DNA of 64,000 bases from Pararhizobium sp. (GTDB taxonomy: Bacteria > Pseudomonadota > Alphaproteobacteria > Rhizobiales > Rhizobiaceae), in NCBI GenBank assembly GCA_030655075.1, contig JAURWE010000058.1, positions 248,001-312,000 on the forward strand. Direction: 5' to 3'. The notes under the pieces are model-generated. The model was not told the origin of the DNA. It saw nothing but the letters and a program-made list of their open reading frames with translations, and searched no databases. Of the stretch, positions 25,816-33,566 are shown piece after piece; the first letter of the stretch is position 1; each line of letters starts with the position of its first letter. A program made the position numbers and the translations under genes.

Positions 25816-26685
25816 ATGGCGGTTTTCGATGAGGCTGTTGTCGCCGACAGATTCGAAGAAACGCTGGCTGAGCGGCTTGCCGGGCCCCGGCAACCGGGTG
25901 TTACGCTCTATTGGCTGGGGCAGGCCGGCTTCGTCATCGATACGCCCGGGTTGCGCATCGTCATCGATCCGTATCTTTCCGATTCGCTCGCAGAAAAATA
26001 CGCGGGCAAGGCTTTTCCGCATGGGCGCATGGCACCGGCACCAGTGAGCCCTGAGGCGCTTGGCGCTGTCGATCTTGTTCTGTGCACCCACCATCATACG
26101 GACCATATGGACGGCCAGACATTGAGCGCGCTCGCCCGGCGCTTGCCAGACCTTCTTTTTGTGGTTCCTGCAGCATCCTTGCAGCTTGCCGCAGATAGGA
26201 TCGGTGTATCTCCCGATCGCCTCGTGCCGGTCGATGCGGGCGATGAAATTGAACCTTTGCCCGGTGTTTCGCTCCAGGTGCTGCGGGCCGCGCATGAGAC
26301 CCTTGAGCAGGATGCGGCTGGCCATCACACGTTTCTTGGCTATGGCGTTGCCATTGAGGGCATCCGGCTGTTTCATTCCGGCGATACCATTCCGTTCGAA
26401 GGTCAGGTGGATGATATCAGCGCTTTGGCCCCCGATATCGCTCTTTTGCCTGTCAATGGTCGCAGCGCCCGTCTTGCGGCGGCGGGTTTTGCAGGAAATC
26501 TGACGCTTGCAGAGGCCTCGGATCTTTGCATAGCCTGCAATATTCCCGCAATGATCGCCCACCACTATGGGTTGTTTTCTTTCAACACGGCCGACCCAAG
26601 AGAGATTGACCGCCTATCTGAAAGGGCGCCATTCCAGCTGGTACGAGCAGATTTTCAGGTGGCGTTTCGCGTCCCGCTAGATTAA
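25816..26685 (+). CDS. UlaG-like metallo-beta-lactamase-fold hydrolase
   Basis: 289 residues from ATG 25816 with GGAGG 7 bases upstream. It has the metallo-beta-lactamase metal motif THHHTDHMD near residue 93, further ligands in AAHET and LFHSGDT, and a C-terminal His in MIAHHYGLFSFN. The arrangement YWLGQAGFVIDTPGLRIVIDPYLSD and the overall length resemble UlaG, the L-ascorbate-6-phosphate lactonase. A sugar-lactone or sugar-phosphate lactone hydrolase is therefore plausible. It sits between a 2-hydroxyacid dehydrogenase and a regulator in a sugar operon, which fits lactone opening but does not prove it. Confidence 0.85.
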   Translation: MAVFDEAVVADRFEETLAERLAGPRQPGVTLYWLGQAGFVIDTPGLRIVIDPYLSDSLAEKYAGKAFPHGRMAPAPVSPEALGAVDLVLCTHHHTDHMDGQTLSALARRLPDLLFVVPAASLQLAADRIGVSPDRLVPVDAGDEIEPLPGVSLQVLRAAHETLEQDAAGHHTFLGYGVAIEGIRLFHSGDTIPFEGQVDDISALAPDIALLPVNGRSARLAAAGFAGNLTLAEASDLCIACNIPAMIAHHYGLFSFNTADPREIDRLSERAPFQLVRADFQVAFRVPLD

Positions 26686-26709
26686 GTCTTTCCTAAACCG
26701 GGGGCCTTG

Positions 26710-27594
26710 ATGACACAGGACGATAGCAAACAGCGCACATCGGGGCAGAACATCTTCGAGCTTGTCCGCGTGGCTCTGCCGGACCTTCGCAAATCAGAAC
26801 GGAAAGTTGCCGATCGCGCACTTGAAGACCCGCAACGCATGCTGAATACGACGCTGGCGGAGGCTGCTGCCTGGGCGGGCGTGAGCGAGCCCACCGTTAT
26901 CCGCTTCTGTGTCGCCATCGGCTGTACGGGATTTCAGGAGTTCAAGCTCCGTGTTGCCCATAGCCTGGCGCTGGGTACGCTGGCAACGCATTCGGTGCTG
27001 GGCAAAACCGATTCCACCGAGGCGCTGGTCGAAAAGATATTCGGCTATACGATGACCAGCCTCGACTGGGCGCGCAGCCATCTCGATGCGAAAAGCCTGG
27101 GTACCGCAATTGCGGTGTTGAGCGAAGCAGAGAGCATCGAGTTTTTCGGTCTCGGAGCGTCCGGTATTGTGGCCCTCGATGCGCAACAAAAATTCCCGCT
27201 GTTCGGCGTTCCCTGCGGCGCGCAGGCCGATACGCATCAGCAGCTGATGACGGCATCAATGATGCGCAAGGGCGATGTCGCCGTCGTCTTTTCGAACACC
27301 GGGCGAACCGAGGCGATGATCGAGGTGGCGCAGACGGCGCGGTCCGTGGGCGCGACGGTCATCGGCGTGAGTGGCTCGCAATCACCGCTGCTCAACGATT
27401 GCGACGTCGCAATCCTCGTCGAAACGCTCGACAATACCAATATCTATACGCCGACAATCTCGCGCATCGCGTTTCTGGTTATCGTCGACATTCTGTCGGC
27501 GGCCGTAGGGCTTCGCAGTGAAGCCGCCCATGGCAAGCGCTTCGAGGACATGAAGACTCTGCTTCGAAACCAGCGCCGGCGCGACGAGGCCTGA
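26710..27594 (+). CDS. RpiR-family sugar-phosphate-responsive regulator
   Basis: 294 residues from ATG 26710. The N-terminal HTH_6 domain (about residues 1-80, with TLAEAAAWAGVSEPTVIRFC) binds DNA. A SIS domain (about residues 125-265, with EFFGLGASGIVALDAQQKF and VAVVFSNTGRTEAMIEVA) binds a phosphorylated sugar. It is the last gene of the plus-strand arm and is a candidate for the protein that reads the mirrored operators at 23057 and 23220. The SorC-type protein at 11544 is the other candidate. It ends 3 bases before the convergent LacI gene. Confidence 0.9.
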   Translation: MTQDDSKQRTSGQNIFELVRVALPDLRKSERKVADRALEDPQRMLNTTLAEAAAWAGVSEPTVIRFCVAIGCTGFQEFKLRVAHSLALGTLATHSVLGKTDSTEALVEKIFGYTMTSLDWARSHLDAKSLGTAIAVLSEAESIEFFGLGASGIVALDAQQKFPLFGVPCGAQADTHQQLMTASMMRKGDVAVVFSNTGRTEAMIEVAQTARSVGATVIGVSGSQSPLLNDCDVAILVETLDNTNIYTPTISRIAFLVIVDILSAAVGLRSEAAHGKRFEDMKTLLRNQRRRDEA

Positions 27595-27597
27595 TCC

Positions 27598-28656
27598 TCA
27601 GTCGATGTCCTTCAAGGCGTCGAGCGGGCCGATCAGCGCCGTTCTCGGCGGCACCAGCTCGGGCTTGATCATGATCGTCCGAGGTGTTGCCCGGCTCTCC
27701 GGCATCAGCTCGAAGGCCTTGGTGATCATGCCTTCGACATCCTGCCGGATCATCAGGACAGGAAATGGCAGGAACGAGCCGAACGGATCGTAGTCGTAGC
27801 AACCGACGACGATATCGGCGAAGGTTTCATGCGGATGATGCGCCATGAAGCGCAGAAGCCCTTCGAAATTGATCGAGGAGTTGATGAACATGGCGCGCGG
27901 CAGCCGCCCCTCACGCTCGTAGAAAACCTCGAACGCCTTCTGGGTCATATTGGGCGAATAACCGGTGGTCTGGATGCAGGAATCATCATCGACGCCGAAG
28001 AGTTCCTGCTTGATGGCGCGGAAACCACGGATTCGCTCGCGGCTGTTGTGGTCGTTGCGGCCACCGAACAGATAGACCTCATCGGCACGCAGGGGCGGGT
28101 TTCTGTCGGAATGCCGGATGATGGCTTCCGTCAACAGCCGGCTGCCCTCGTAATTGTCGCTGATAACGGAATGCGTTTTCGAGCCCGGAAGGTCGATGTT
28201 GACGTGGCGAAGCCCTGCGGCCTCGCAGATCGCGTGGACGCCGTCCGGGTCGGTGGCGCCAGCGACGATAAGTTCATCGATCGAATAGGAGATCAGCGTT
28301 TCGACGGTCTGGCGCTCTTCCTGCGGATCGCGGCAGGCGCTGACAACAACAGGACATTGGCCGCGCGAGCGCACATGCGCCTCGAATGTCTGTGCCATCG
28401 AGGAAAAGTAGCGGTTGTCGTAGACCGGCAACAAAAGGCCGACCAGTCCGGATCGCGAGCGCCTTAGCCCTCGCGCCTGGAGATTGGCCGTGTACTGGTG
28501 TTTCTCCGCCAGCCCCTGAATGAGCTCGGCGGTGCTTTCCTTGATCCGCCGCTTGCGCCAGGTGCCGTTGAGCACTGCGCTGACTGTTGAGGCGGAGCAG
28601 CCGGACAGGACCGACAGGTCATAGATCGTTGCCTTTTTCTTGCTGTCGGGTCTCAT
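27598..28656 (-). CDS. LacI-family regulator of the isomerase-kinase-aldolase operon
   Basis: 352 residues from ATG 28656; the GTG four codons earlier overlaps the GGAGG and is less likely to be used. The helix-turn-helix at about residues 10-35 is ATIYDLSVLSGCSASTVSAV, preceded by a Lys-rich tail, followed by a hinge and sugar-binding core (SGLVGLLLPVYDNRYFSSM). The C-terminal core is less canonical than in the regulator at 383. It is divergent from the importer operon at 28998. The palindrome at 28823-28842 is its likely operator. Confidence 0.9.
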   Translation of the reverse strand: MRPDSKKKATIYDLSVLSGCSASTVSAVLNGTWRKRRIKESTAELIQGLAEKHQYTANLQARGLRRSRSGLVGLLLPVYDNRYFSSMAQTFEAHVRSRGQCPVVVSACRDPQEERQTVETLISYSIDELIVAGATDPDGVHAICEAAGLRHVNIDLPGSKTHSVISDNYEGSRLLTEAIIRHSDRNPPLRADEVYLFGGRNDHNSRERIRGFRAIKQELFGVDDDSCIQTTGYSPNMTQKAFEVFYEREGRLPRAMFINSSINFEGLLRFMAHHPHETFADIVVGCYDYDPFGSFLPFPVLMIRQDVEGMITKAFELMPESRATPRTIMIKPELVPPRTALIGPLDALKDID

Positions 28657-28791
28657 TGTTACGGTCACCTCCAGGCCAACTCATTCGTAAATATAGTTAT
28701 TAAAGCCTGTTCTAACATGAAAATTTTAGTTGGCGTTCGGATTTGGCTGCTTGTGCATTTCAGGAATTCTTCCCCTAGGCGGAAAGGTCTC

Positions 28792-28820
28792 TTGACGAAA
28801 GAGTAATTCTATTTGATATT
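28792..28820 (+). promoter_or_regulatory. Promoter of the module D operon
   Basis: TTGACG (28792-28797), 17-base spacer, GATATT (28815-28820, 4 of 6 matches to TATAAT). The start site would fall at about 28827, inside the operator at 28823-28842. The leader to the start codon at 28998 would be about 170 bases. The remaining part of the 28657-28791 gap shows no gene or clear site. Confidence 0.6.
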
Positions 28821-28822
28821 AA

Positions 28823-28842
28823 TTGCACCATCGATTGTGCAA
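28823..28842. promoter_or_regulatory. Operator TTGCACCATCGATTGTGCAA on the start site
   Basis: 20-bp palindrome with 9 of 10 base pairs matched and an ATCGAT centre, directly after the -10 box. The position and symmetry suit a LacI-family repressor, presumably the divergent product of 27598-28656. Confidence 0.7.
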
Positions 28843-28851
28843 AAAAGAAAT

Positions 28852-28863
28852 ATCGATTGTGCA
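28852..28863 (+). repeat. Second half-operator, direct repeat of ATCGATTGTGCA
   Basis: The 12 bases ATCGATTGTGCA occur at 28830-28841 and again at 28852-28863, offset by 22 bp (two helical turns). Only the right half of the palindrome is repeated, so this may be a weaker auxiliary site. Confidence 0.55.
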
Positions 28864-28940
28864 TCGCGGTAACGTTTGAGGAGACGTTTTATATTGCCGG
28901 ACCGGTCCTGTGCACCGGCCGTTTTTAAAGGGATAGGAGA

Positions 28941-28979
28941 GGCCGCCGTGGCGGCCTGTGTGTTCCCGCATTCGGGAAC
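28941..28979 (+). other. Two tandem hairpins in the module D leader
   Basis: GGCCGCC/GGCGGCC (28941-28956, 2-base loop) is followed after 5 bases by GTTCCCG/CGGGAAC (28962-28979, CATT loop). The ribosome site GGAGGAGG starts 3 bases later. An upstream G+C-rich stem around 28896-28919 followed by GTTTTT could add a terminator-like element. Possible roles are mRNA 5' protection or leader control. Confidence 0.5.
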
Positions 28980-28997
28980 TTTGGAGGAGGAAATCAC

Positions 28998-29975
28998 ATG
29001 AAGAAGTTTTTCGTCGCGGCGCTGGCTGCGTCGCTGTCGCTCGGTGTCTCGTTTGCAGCACTCGCAGCCGACAAAGTCGGCGTTGTCGTCAAGATCGGTG
29101 GCATCCCGTGGTTCAATGCCATGGAAGCCGGTATCAAGGAGCAGGGCGCCAAACTTGGCCTCGACGCCTTCATGGTGGGTCCGACCAGCGCTGATCCTGC
29201 ACTTCAGGTTCGCGCCATCGAAGATCTGATCGCCCAGGGCGTCAAGGTCATCGGCGTTGTTCCGAACGATGCAAAGGTTCTTGAGCCGGTTCTGACCAAG
29301 GCCAAAGAAGCCGGTATTTTTGTCATCACGCACGAATCACCCAGCCAGAAGGGTGCCGACTGGAATTTCGAGCTGGCGTCTTCCACTGGCTTCGGCGAGG
29401 CGCATGCCAAGCTTCTGGCCGAGAAGATGGGCGGCAAGGGCGAATATGCTGTGTTCGTCGGTTCGCTTACCGTGCCGCTGCACAATGCATGGGCCGATGC
29501 TGCTGTTGCCTATCTCAAGGCGAACCATCCGGACATGAAACTGGTGGGTGAGCGCTACGGTGTGGCCGAAGACGTCGACAAGAGCCGGTCGACGGCGCTT
29601 GACCTGATCGCTGCCCGTCCCGATCTCAAGGGCTTCCTTGCTTTCGGCAGCCAGGGACCGATCGGTGCCGGGCGCGCTGTCGAGGAACGCCGCAAGACCG
29701 GCGAGATCTTCGTGCTTGGTCCCTTCTCCCCGGGTCAGGGCCAGAAGTTGATCAAGTCGGATGCGATTTCCGGCGGGTTCATGTGGAATCCGAAGCAGGC
29801 CGGTGAAGTCTTCGTCACCATGGCCGATCGCCTGATCAAGGGTGAAAGCGTCAAGGACGGCGACGACATTCCGGGTCTTGGCGTCATCAAGCCGGCAGGC
29901 AACGACATCATCGTCGATCAGCTGCTGCCGATCAACAAGGATACGGTGGACGATCTGGCCGCAATGGGCCTGTAA
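28998..29975 (+). CDS. Ribose-type ABC importer binding protein (module D)
   Basis: 325 residues from ATG 28998, with GGAGGAGG (28983-28990) upstream. The signal peptide (MKKFFVAALAASLSLGVSF..LAA) ends near residue 24. It is a Peripla_BP_4 domain protein with VGVVVKIGGIPWFNAMEAG, GVKVIGVVPNDAKVLEPVL and GFLAFGSQGPIGAGRAV, closer to the LsrB/RhaS branch than to RbsB. As the first gene of a seven-gene operon it probably binds the sugar degraded by the isomerase, kinase and aldolase encoded at 33567-36605. The hairpin at 29998-30027 follows. Confidence 0.93.
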   Translation: MKKFFVAALAASLSLGVSFAALAADKVGVVVKIGGIPWFNAMEAGIKEQGAKLGLDAFMVGPTSADPALQVRAIEDLIAQGVKVIGVVPNDAKVLEPVLTKAKEAGIFVITHESPSQKGADWNFELASSTGFGEAHAKLLAEKMGGKGEYAVFVGSLTVPLHNAWADAAVAYLKANHPDMKLVGERYGVAEDVDKSRSTALDLIAARPDLKGFLAFGSQGPIGAGRAVEERRKTGEIFVLGPFSPGQGQKLIKSDAISGGFMWNPKQAGEVFVTMADRLIKGESVKDGDDIPGLGVIKPAGNDIIVDQLLPINKDTVDDLAAMGL

Positions 29976-29997
29976 ATCCACCCAAGGGTTCTCCCGA

Positions 29998-30027
29998 CTG
30001 CTGGGCCGGTTTCGGCTGGCCCGGCAG
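29998..30027 (+). other. Intercistronic hairpin after binding-protein gene
   Basis: CTGCTGGGCC (29998-30007) pairs with GGCCCGGCAG (30018-30027): 10 bp with one G-U pair and a 10-base loop. A run of seven T lies only 16 bases further on, so partial termination is possible. Confidence 0.55.
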
Positions 30028-30064
30028 ATTTTCATGACCGTGTTTTTTTGATGGACCGACGATA

Positions 30065-31579
30065 ATGGCCGTTCAACCGAGCGTGGATGCGGGCGTAAAG
30101 CCGCTGCTGTCCTTGCGCAGTATCAACGTGACCTTCGGCGGCGTGAAAGCGCTGAAGGACGTCAGCTTTGATGTAATGCCGGGCGAGGTTCATTGTCTGG
30201 CGGGTGAGAACGGCTCCGGCAAAAGCACGCTGATCAAGATCATCACCGGTGTCTATCGTCCCCAGGATGGCGCTGTCATCGAGTATGATGGTGAAAGCTA
30301 CAGCCATATGTCGCCGGTGACCGCGCAGAATGGCGGCATTCAGGTTATCTGGCAGGATCTGGCCCTGTTTCCCGAAATGACCGTCGCCGAAAACATCGCC
30401 TTCCAGACAGTGCTTGGCCGATGGCCGCGCTTCGTCAACTATGGCCGCATGCGCGACATCGCGACCAAGGCGCTGAAGCGCCTTGGTGTGACGCTGGACG
30501 TCGACCGGCCTCTCAAGGAATTCCAGATTGCACAGCGCCAGATCGTGGCGATTGCCCGGGCACTCGTCGGCGAAGCCAAGGTCGTCTTCATGGATGAGCC
30601 GACGGCCTCGCTGACCCAGTCCGAGACCGATCACCTGCTGGTGATCGTGCGTAATCTTTCCACCTCCGGTGTCGCAGTCGTCTTTGTCAGCCACCGGTTG
30701 GCTGAAGTGCTGGAGATATCAAGCCGGCTCACGGTTCTGCGCGACGGCGCGCTGGTCGGCGTCTACCCGACCGATGACATGACCCAATCGCGCATTACCG
30801 AGTTGATGACCGGCCGCACCTTCGACCAGCATGTGCGGGCCCAGTCGACGGATCAGAATCCGGTGGTGCTGGAGGTGAACAACCTCACCCGGCCCGGCCA
30901 GTTTGAGGATATTTCCCTCACCGTCCGCCGGGGCGAGACGCTGGGTATTATCGGTCTCTTAGGGGCTGGCCGCACCGAGCTGGCGCTGGCGCTCTTCGGC
31001 ATGCTGAAGCCGCAATCCGGCACGGTTCTGCTCGAAGGACAGCCGATCGACTTTAAAACCAACCGCGATGCGATCGAGGCCGGGGTCGCCTATCTGTCCG
31101 AAGACCGGCTGTCGCTCGGATTGATCCAGCCGCAATCGATCGCCAACAATCTGGTGATCGCCTCGCTCGATCGCATCCGTTCGGGCGGGCTCCTGTCGGA
31201 TGAGCGCAAACGCACGCTTGTCGCCCAGTGGGTTGCCGATCTCGGCGTGAAAATCGGCAAGCAGTCCGATGCGATTTCCACCCTTTCCGGCGGCAACCAG
31301 CAGAGGATCGCCATCGCCAAATGGCTGGCGACGGATCCGAAACTGCTGATCCTCGATGCACCGACGGTCGGTGTCGATGTCGGTGCGCGGGCCGGGATTT
31401 TTGAGATCGTCGCCAAGCTCGCCGAGAGTGGCCTTGCCATCATCCTGATCTCCGACGAGGTGCCGGAGGTCTATTTCAATGCCGACCGCGTGCTGCACAT
31501 GGCCGGTGGCCGCATCGCCGGTTCGTTCGATCCGCGTCAGTGCACGCTTCAGGAGATAGAGGCGGCCGTCTATGCGTAA
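30065..31579 (+). CDS. Ribose-type ABC importer duplicated ATPase (module D)
   Basis: 504 residues from ATG 30065. It has two ABC domains: Walker A GENGSGKSTLIKII near residue 49, VVFMDEPTASLTQSETDHL, then the degenerate second Walker region (GLLGAGRTELALALFG) and an intact second signature LSGGNQQRIAIAKWL. The second Walker B reads LLILDAPTVGVDVGAR, with Ala in place of the catalytic Glu (DAP not DEP). The second site therefore probably binds but does not hydrolyse ATP. The end overlaps the first permease start by 8 bases. Confidence 0.93.
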   Translation: MAVQPSVDAGVKPLLSLRSINVTFGGVKALKDVSFDVMPGEVHCLAGENGSGKSTLIKIITGVYRPQDGAVIEYDGESYSHMSPVTAQNGGIQVIWQDLALFPEMTVAENIAFQTVLGRWPRFVNYGRMRDIATKALKRLGVTLDVDRPLKEFQIAQRQIVAIARALVGEAKVVFMDEPTASLTQSETDHLLVIVRNLSTSGVAVVFVSHRLAEVLEISSRLTVLRDGALVGVYPTDDMTQSRITELMTGRTFDQHVRAQSTDQNPVVLEVNNLTRPGQFEDISLTVRRGETLGIIGLLGAGRTELALALFGMLKPQSGTVLLEGQPIDFKTNRDAIEAGVAYLSEDRLSLGLIQPQSIANNLVIASLDRIRSGGLLSDERKRTLVAQWVADLGVKIGKQSDAISTLSGGNQQRIAIAKWLATDPKLLILDAPTVGVDVGARAGIFEIVAKLAESGLAIILISDEVPEVYFNADRVLHMAGGRIAGSFDPRQCTLQEIEAAVYA

Positions 31580-32570
31580 GATCGTTCAATCCCACGCCAC
31601 CGAATTTGCCCTGCTTGCCGTCATGGTGCTGATCAGCGTGATCCTGTCGCTGTCAACGGACCGCTTCTTCACGCTGGGCAATGCGTTCGACCTGCTCAAC
31701 ACAAGCTCGGTCAACATCATCTTTGCGGTCGGCCTGCTCGTCGTGCTTATTGCCGGTGGCATCGATATATCCTTCGCCGTCGCCGCCTCGGTTGTCCAAT
31801 ATGTGGCGGCCCTTCTGCTGGAACGGATTGGCGGAGGCGGCTGGATCAGCGGTCTGCTGATCGCCGGTTTTCTGGGTGTGGCGCTCGGCGCCATCAACGC
31901 GTTCCTGATCCACAAGTTCAGGATCATCTCGATCGTCGCGACCATCGCCACGTTCAACATCTATTTTGGCCTCTTGATGTTCTTCACGCGCGGCGTGTCG
32001 ATCTACAATCTGCCGGACTGGCTGACCAGCCGCGTCATTCTGTTCGAACACGAAATGGCCGATGGCAGCTGGGTGGAAATCACCCTGCCGGTGCTGGTCA
32101 TGGTGATCTGCGTTGTCGCCACCTGGCTGCTAATCACAAGGACGACGACCGGGCGGCAGCTCTATGCGTTCGGCGACAATCCGGAAGGCGCGCGCCGCTT
32201 CGGCATCAATGTCGGCGCCATGCAGTTCATCGCCTTCGGTTGGCTCGGCCTGATGGCGGGCGTCGCCGGCCTGATCCAGGCGCACTACGCGCAGGAGGTT
32301 GTTCCAAACGCGCTTTATGGCCGCGAACTCGATGTGCTAGCAGCTGTCGTTCTTGGCGGCGCGCGTCTCGGCGGCGGCAAGGGTTCGGTGCTTGGCTGCA
32401 TTCTCGGCGTCATGCTGATCTCGATCACCCAGAACGGGCTCAACCTGATGGGCGTCTCGCCCTTCGCCTTCAAGATGATCATCGGCGCCATCATCCTCGC
32501 CGCCATCACCCTGTCGAACACGCGGCTCGAACGCCTGTTGCCTTTCATGCGGGAAGGATCGAGCCGATGA
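31572..32570 (+). CDS. Ribose-type ABC importer permease 1 (module D)
   Basis: 332 residues, with the start inside the ATPase gene end. It is a BPD_transp_2 family membrane protein: LIAGGIDISFAVAASVVQY near residue 60 and VLAAVVLGGARLGGGKGSVLG near residue 255. It resembles the RhaP/LsrC type of permease. The second permease gene follows with an ATGA overlap, so the channel is probably a heterodimer, as in the rhamnose and AI-2 importers, unlike the homodimeric channels at 4176 and 19444. Confidence 0.92.
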   Translation: MRKIVQSHATEFALLAVMVLISVILSLSTDRFFTLGNAFDLLNTSSVNIIFAVGLLVVLIAGGIDISFAVAASVVQYVAALLLERIGGGGWISGLLIAGFLGVALGAINAFLIHKFRIISIVATIATFNIYFGLLMFFTRGVSIYNLPDWLTSRVILFEHEMADGSWVEITLPVLVMVICVVATWLLITRTTTGRQLYAFGDNPEGARRFGINVGAMQFIAFGWLGLMAGVAGLIQAHYAQEVVPNALYGRELDVLAAVVLGGARLGGGKGSVLGCILGVMLISITQNGLNLMGVSPFAFKMIIGAIILAAITLSNTRLERLLPFMREGSSR

Positions 32571-33562
32571 AGTCCCTTCTCAACCGCGTCACGGATTTTG
32601 TCGGGCCGGAAATCGCCGGGCCGGGCGCTGCCTTCGTCGCCGTCATGCTCTTCTTCAGCATCGGTTCGCCGCAGTTCCTGACGGCTGCGACTTTCGGCTC
32701 GGTCGCCTTTCAATTGCCGGAACTGGGTCTGCTGACACTCGCCATGCTGCTGCCGATCCTGACCGGCGGGCTCAATCTGGCCATTACCTTCACGGCCAAT
32801 ATTTCCGGCCTTACCGTCGCCTGGTATCTGCAGCGCAATGGCGGCGTCGATGCGGGGCCATTCTCCTTCCTGATCGGCAGCCTGCTCGCCATAGGCGTCG
32901 GGGCGGCGAGTGGCCTGCTCATGGGGCTGGTGATCGCCTATACGCGGGCGCATCCCATTCTCGTTTCCCTGTCGATGATGATTTTTCTGCGCGGGCTTGG
33001 GGAGTTTCTGACACGTGGCGGCGATGTCTCCGGCTTTCCGTCCTTCCTTCAGCCGATCGGCCACGGCAGTTTTCTTGGGCTACCAATCCCGTTGCTGATC
33101 TTTATCGCCTGCGTGCTCATCTGGCATGTGCTCCTAACCCGGATGAAGCTCGGTTTCGGCACTTATATGATCGGCTCGAACATCGAAGCGGCGCGCTATT
33201 CCGGCATCAACACGCGCAAGGTTCTGGTGCTGGTCTACATGCTGTCCGGGGCCATGTGCGCCATTGCCGGCATCATCATGCTGGCCCGTTTCAATTCCGT
33301 GCGTGTCGGCCACGGTGAATCCTATCTGCTGATCACGGTGCTTGCCTGCTTCCTCGGCGGCGTCAATCCGTTCGGCGGTTTCGGCCGGGTCATTCCCGTG
33401 TTCCTCGCCCTTGTCGTTCTTCAGCTTCTGTCCTCGGGCCTCAATCTCATGGGCGCCAACCAGCATCTGGCCACCGCCGTCTGGGGCATTCTCCTGATCG
33501 GCGTGATGATGCTGCGCTGGCTCTCGTCTCACTTCAAATTGTTCAAACGCAGTAAAGGATAA
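32567..33562 (+). CDS. Ribose-type ABC importer permease 2 (module D)
   Basis: 331 residues from ATG 32567, which overlaps the previous stop; the longer frame upstream runs inside permease 1 and is rejected. It is a BPD_transp_2 family protein with LLPILTGGLNLAITFTANIS near residue 62, where the usual GGIDLS is GGLNLA, and ACFLGGVNPFGGFGRVIPV near residue 260. The altered motifs are typical of the second subunit of heterodimeric permeases. It partners the product of 31572. Confidence 0.91.
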   Translation: MKSLLNRVTDFVGPEIAGPGAAFVAVMLFFSIGSPQFLTAATFGSVAFQLPELGLLTLAMLLPILTGGLNLAITFTANISGLTVAWYLQRNGGVDAGPFSFLIGSLLAIGVGAASGLLMGLVIAYTRAHPILVSLSMMIFLRGLGEFLTRGGDVSGFPSFLQPIGHGSFLGLPIPLLIFIACVLIWHVLLTRMKLGFGTYMIGSNIEAARYSGINTRKVLVLVYMLSGAMCAIAGIIMLARFNSVRVGHGESYLLITVLACFLGGVNPFGGFGRVIPVFLALVVLQLLSSGLNLMGANQHLATAVWGILLIGVMMLRWLSSHFKLFKRSKG

Positions 33563-33566
33563 GATC

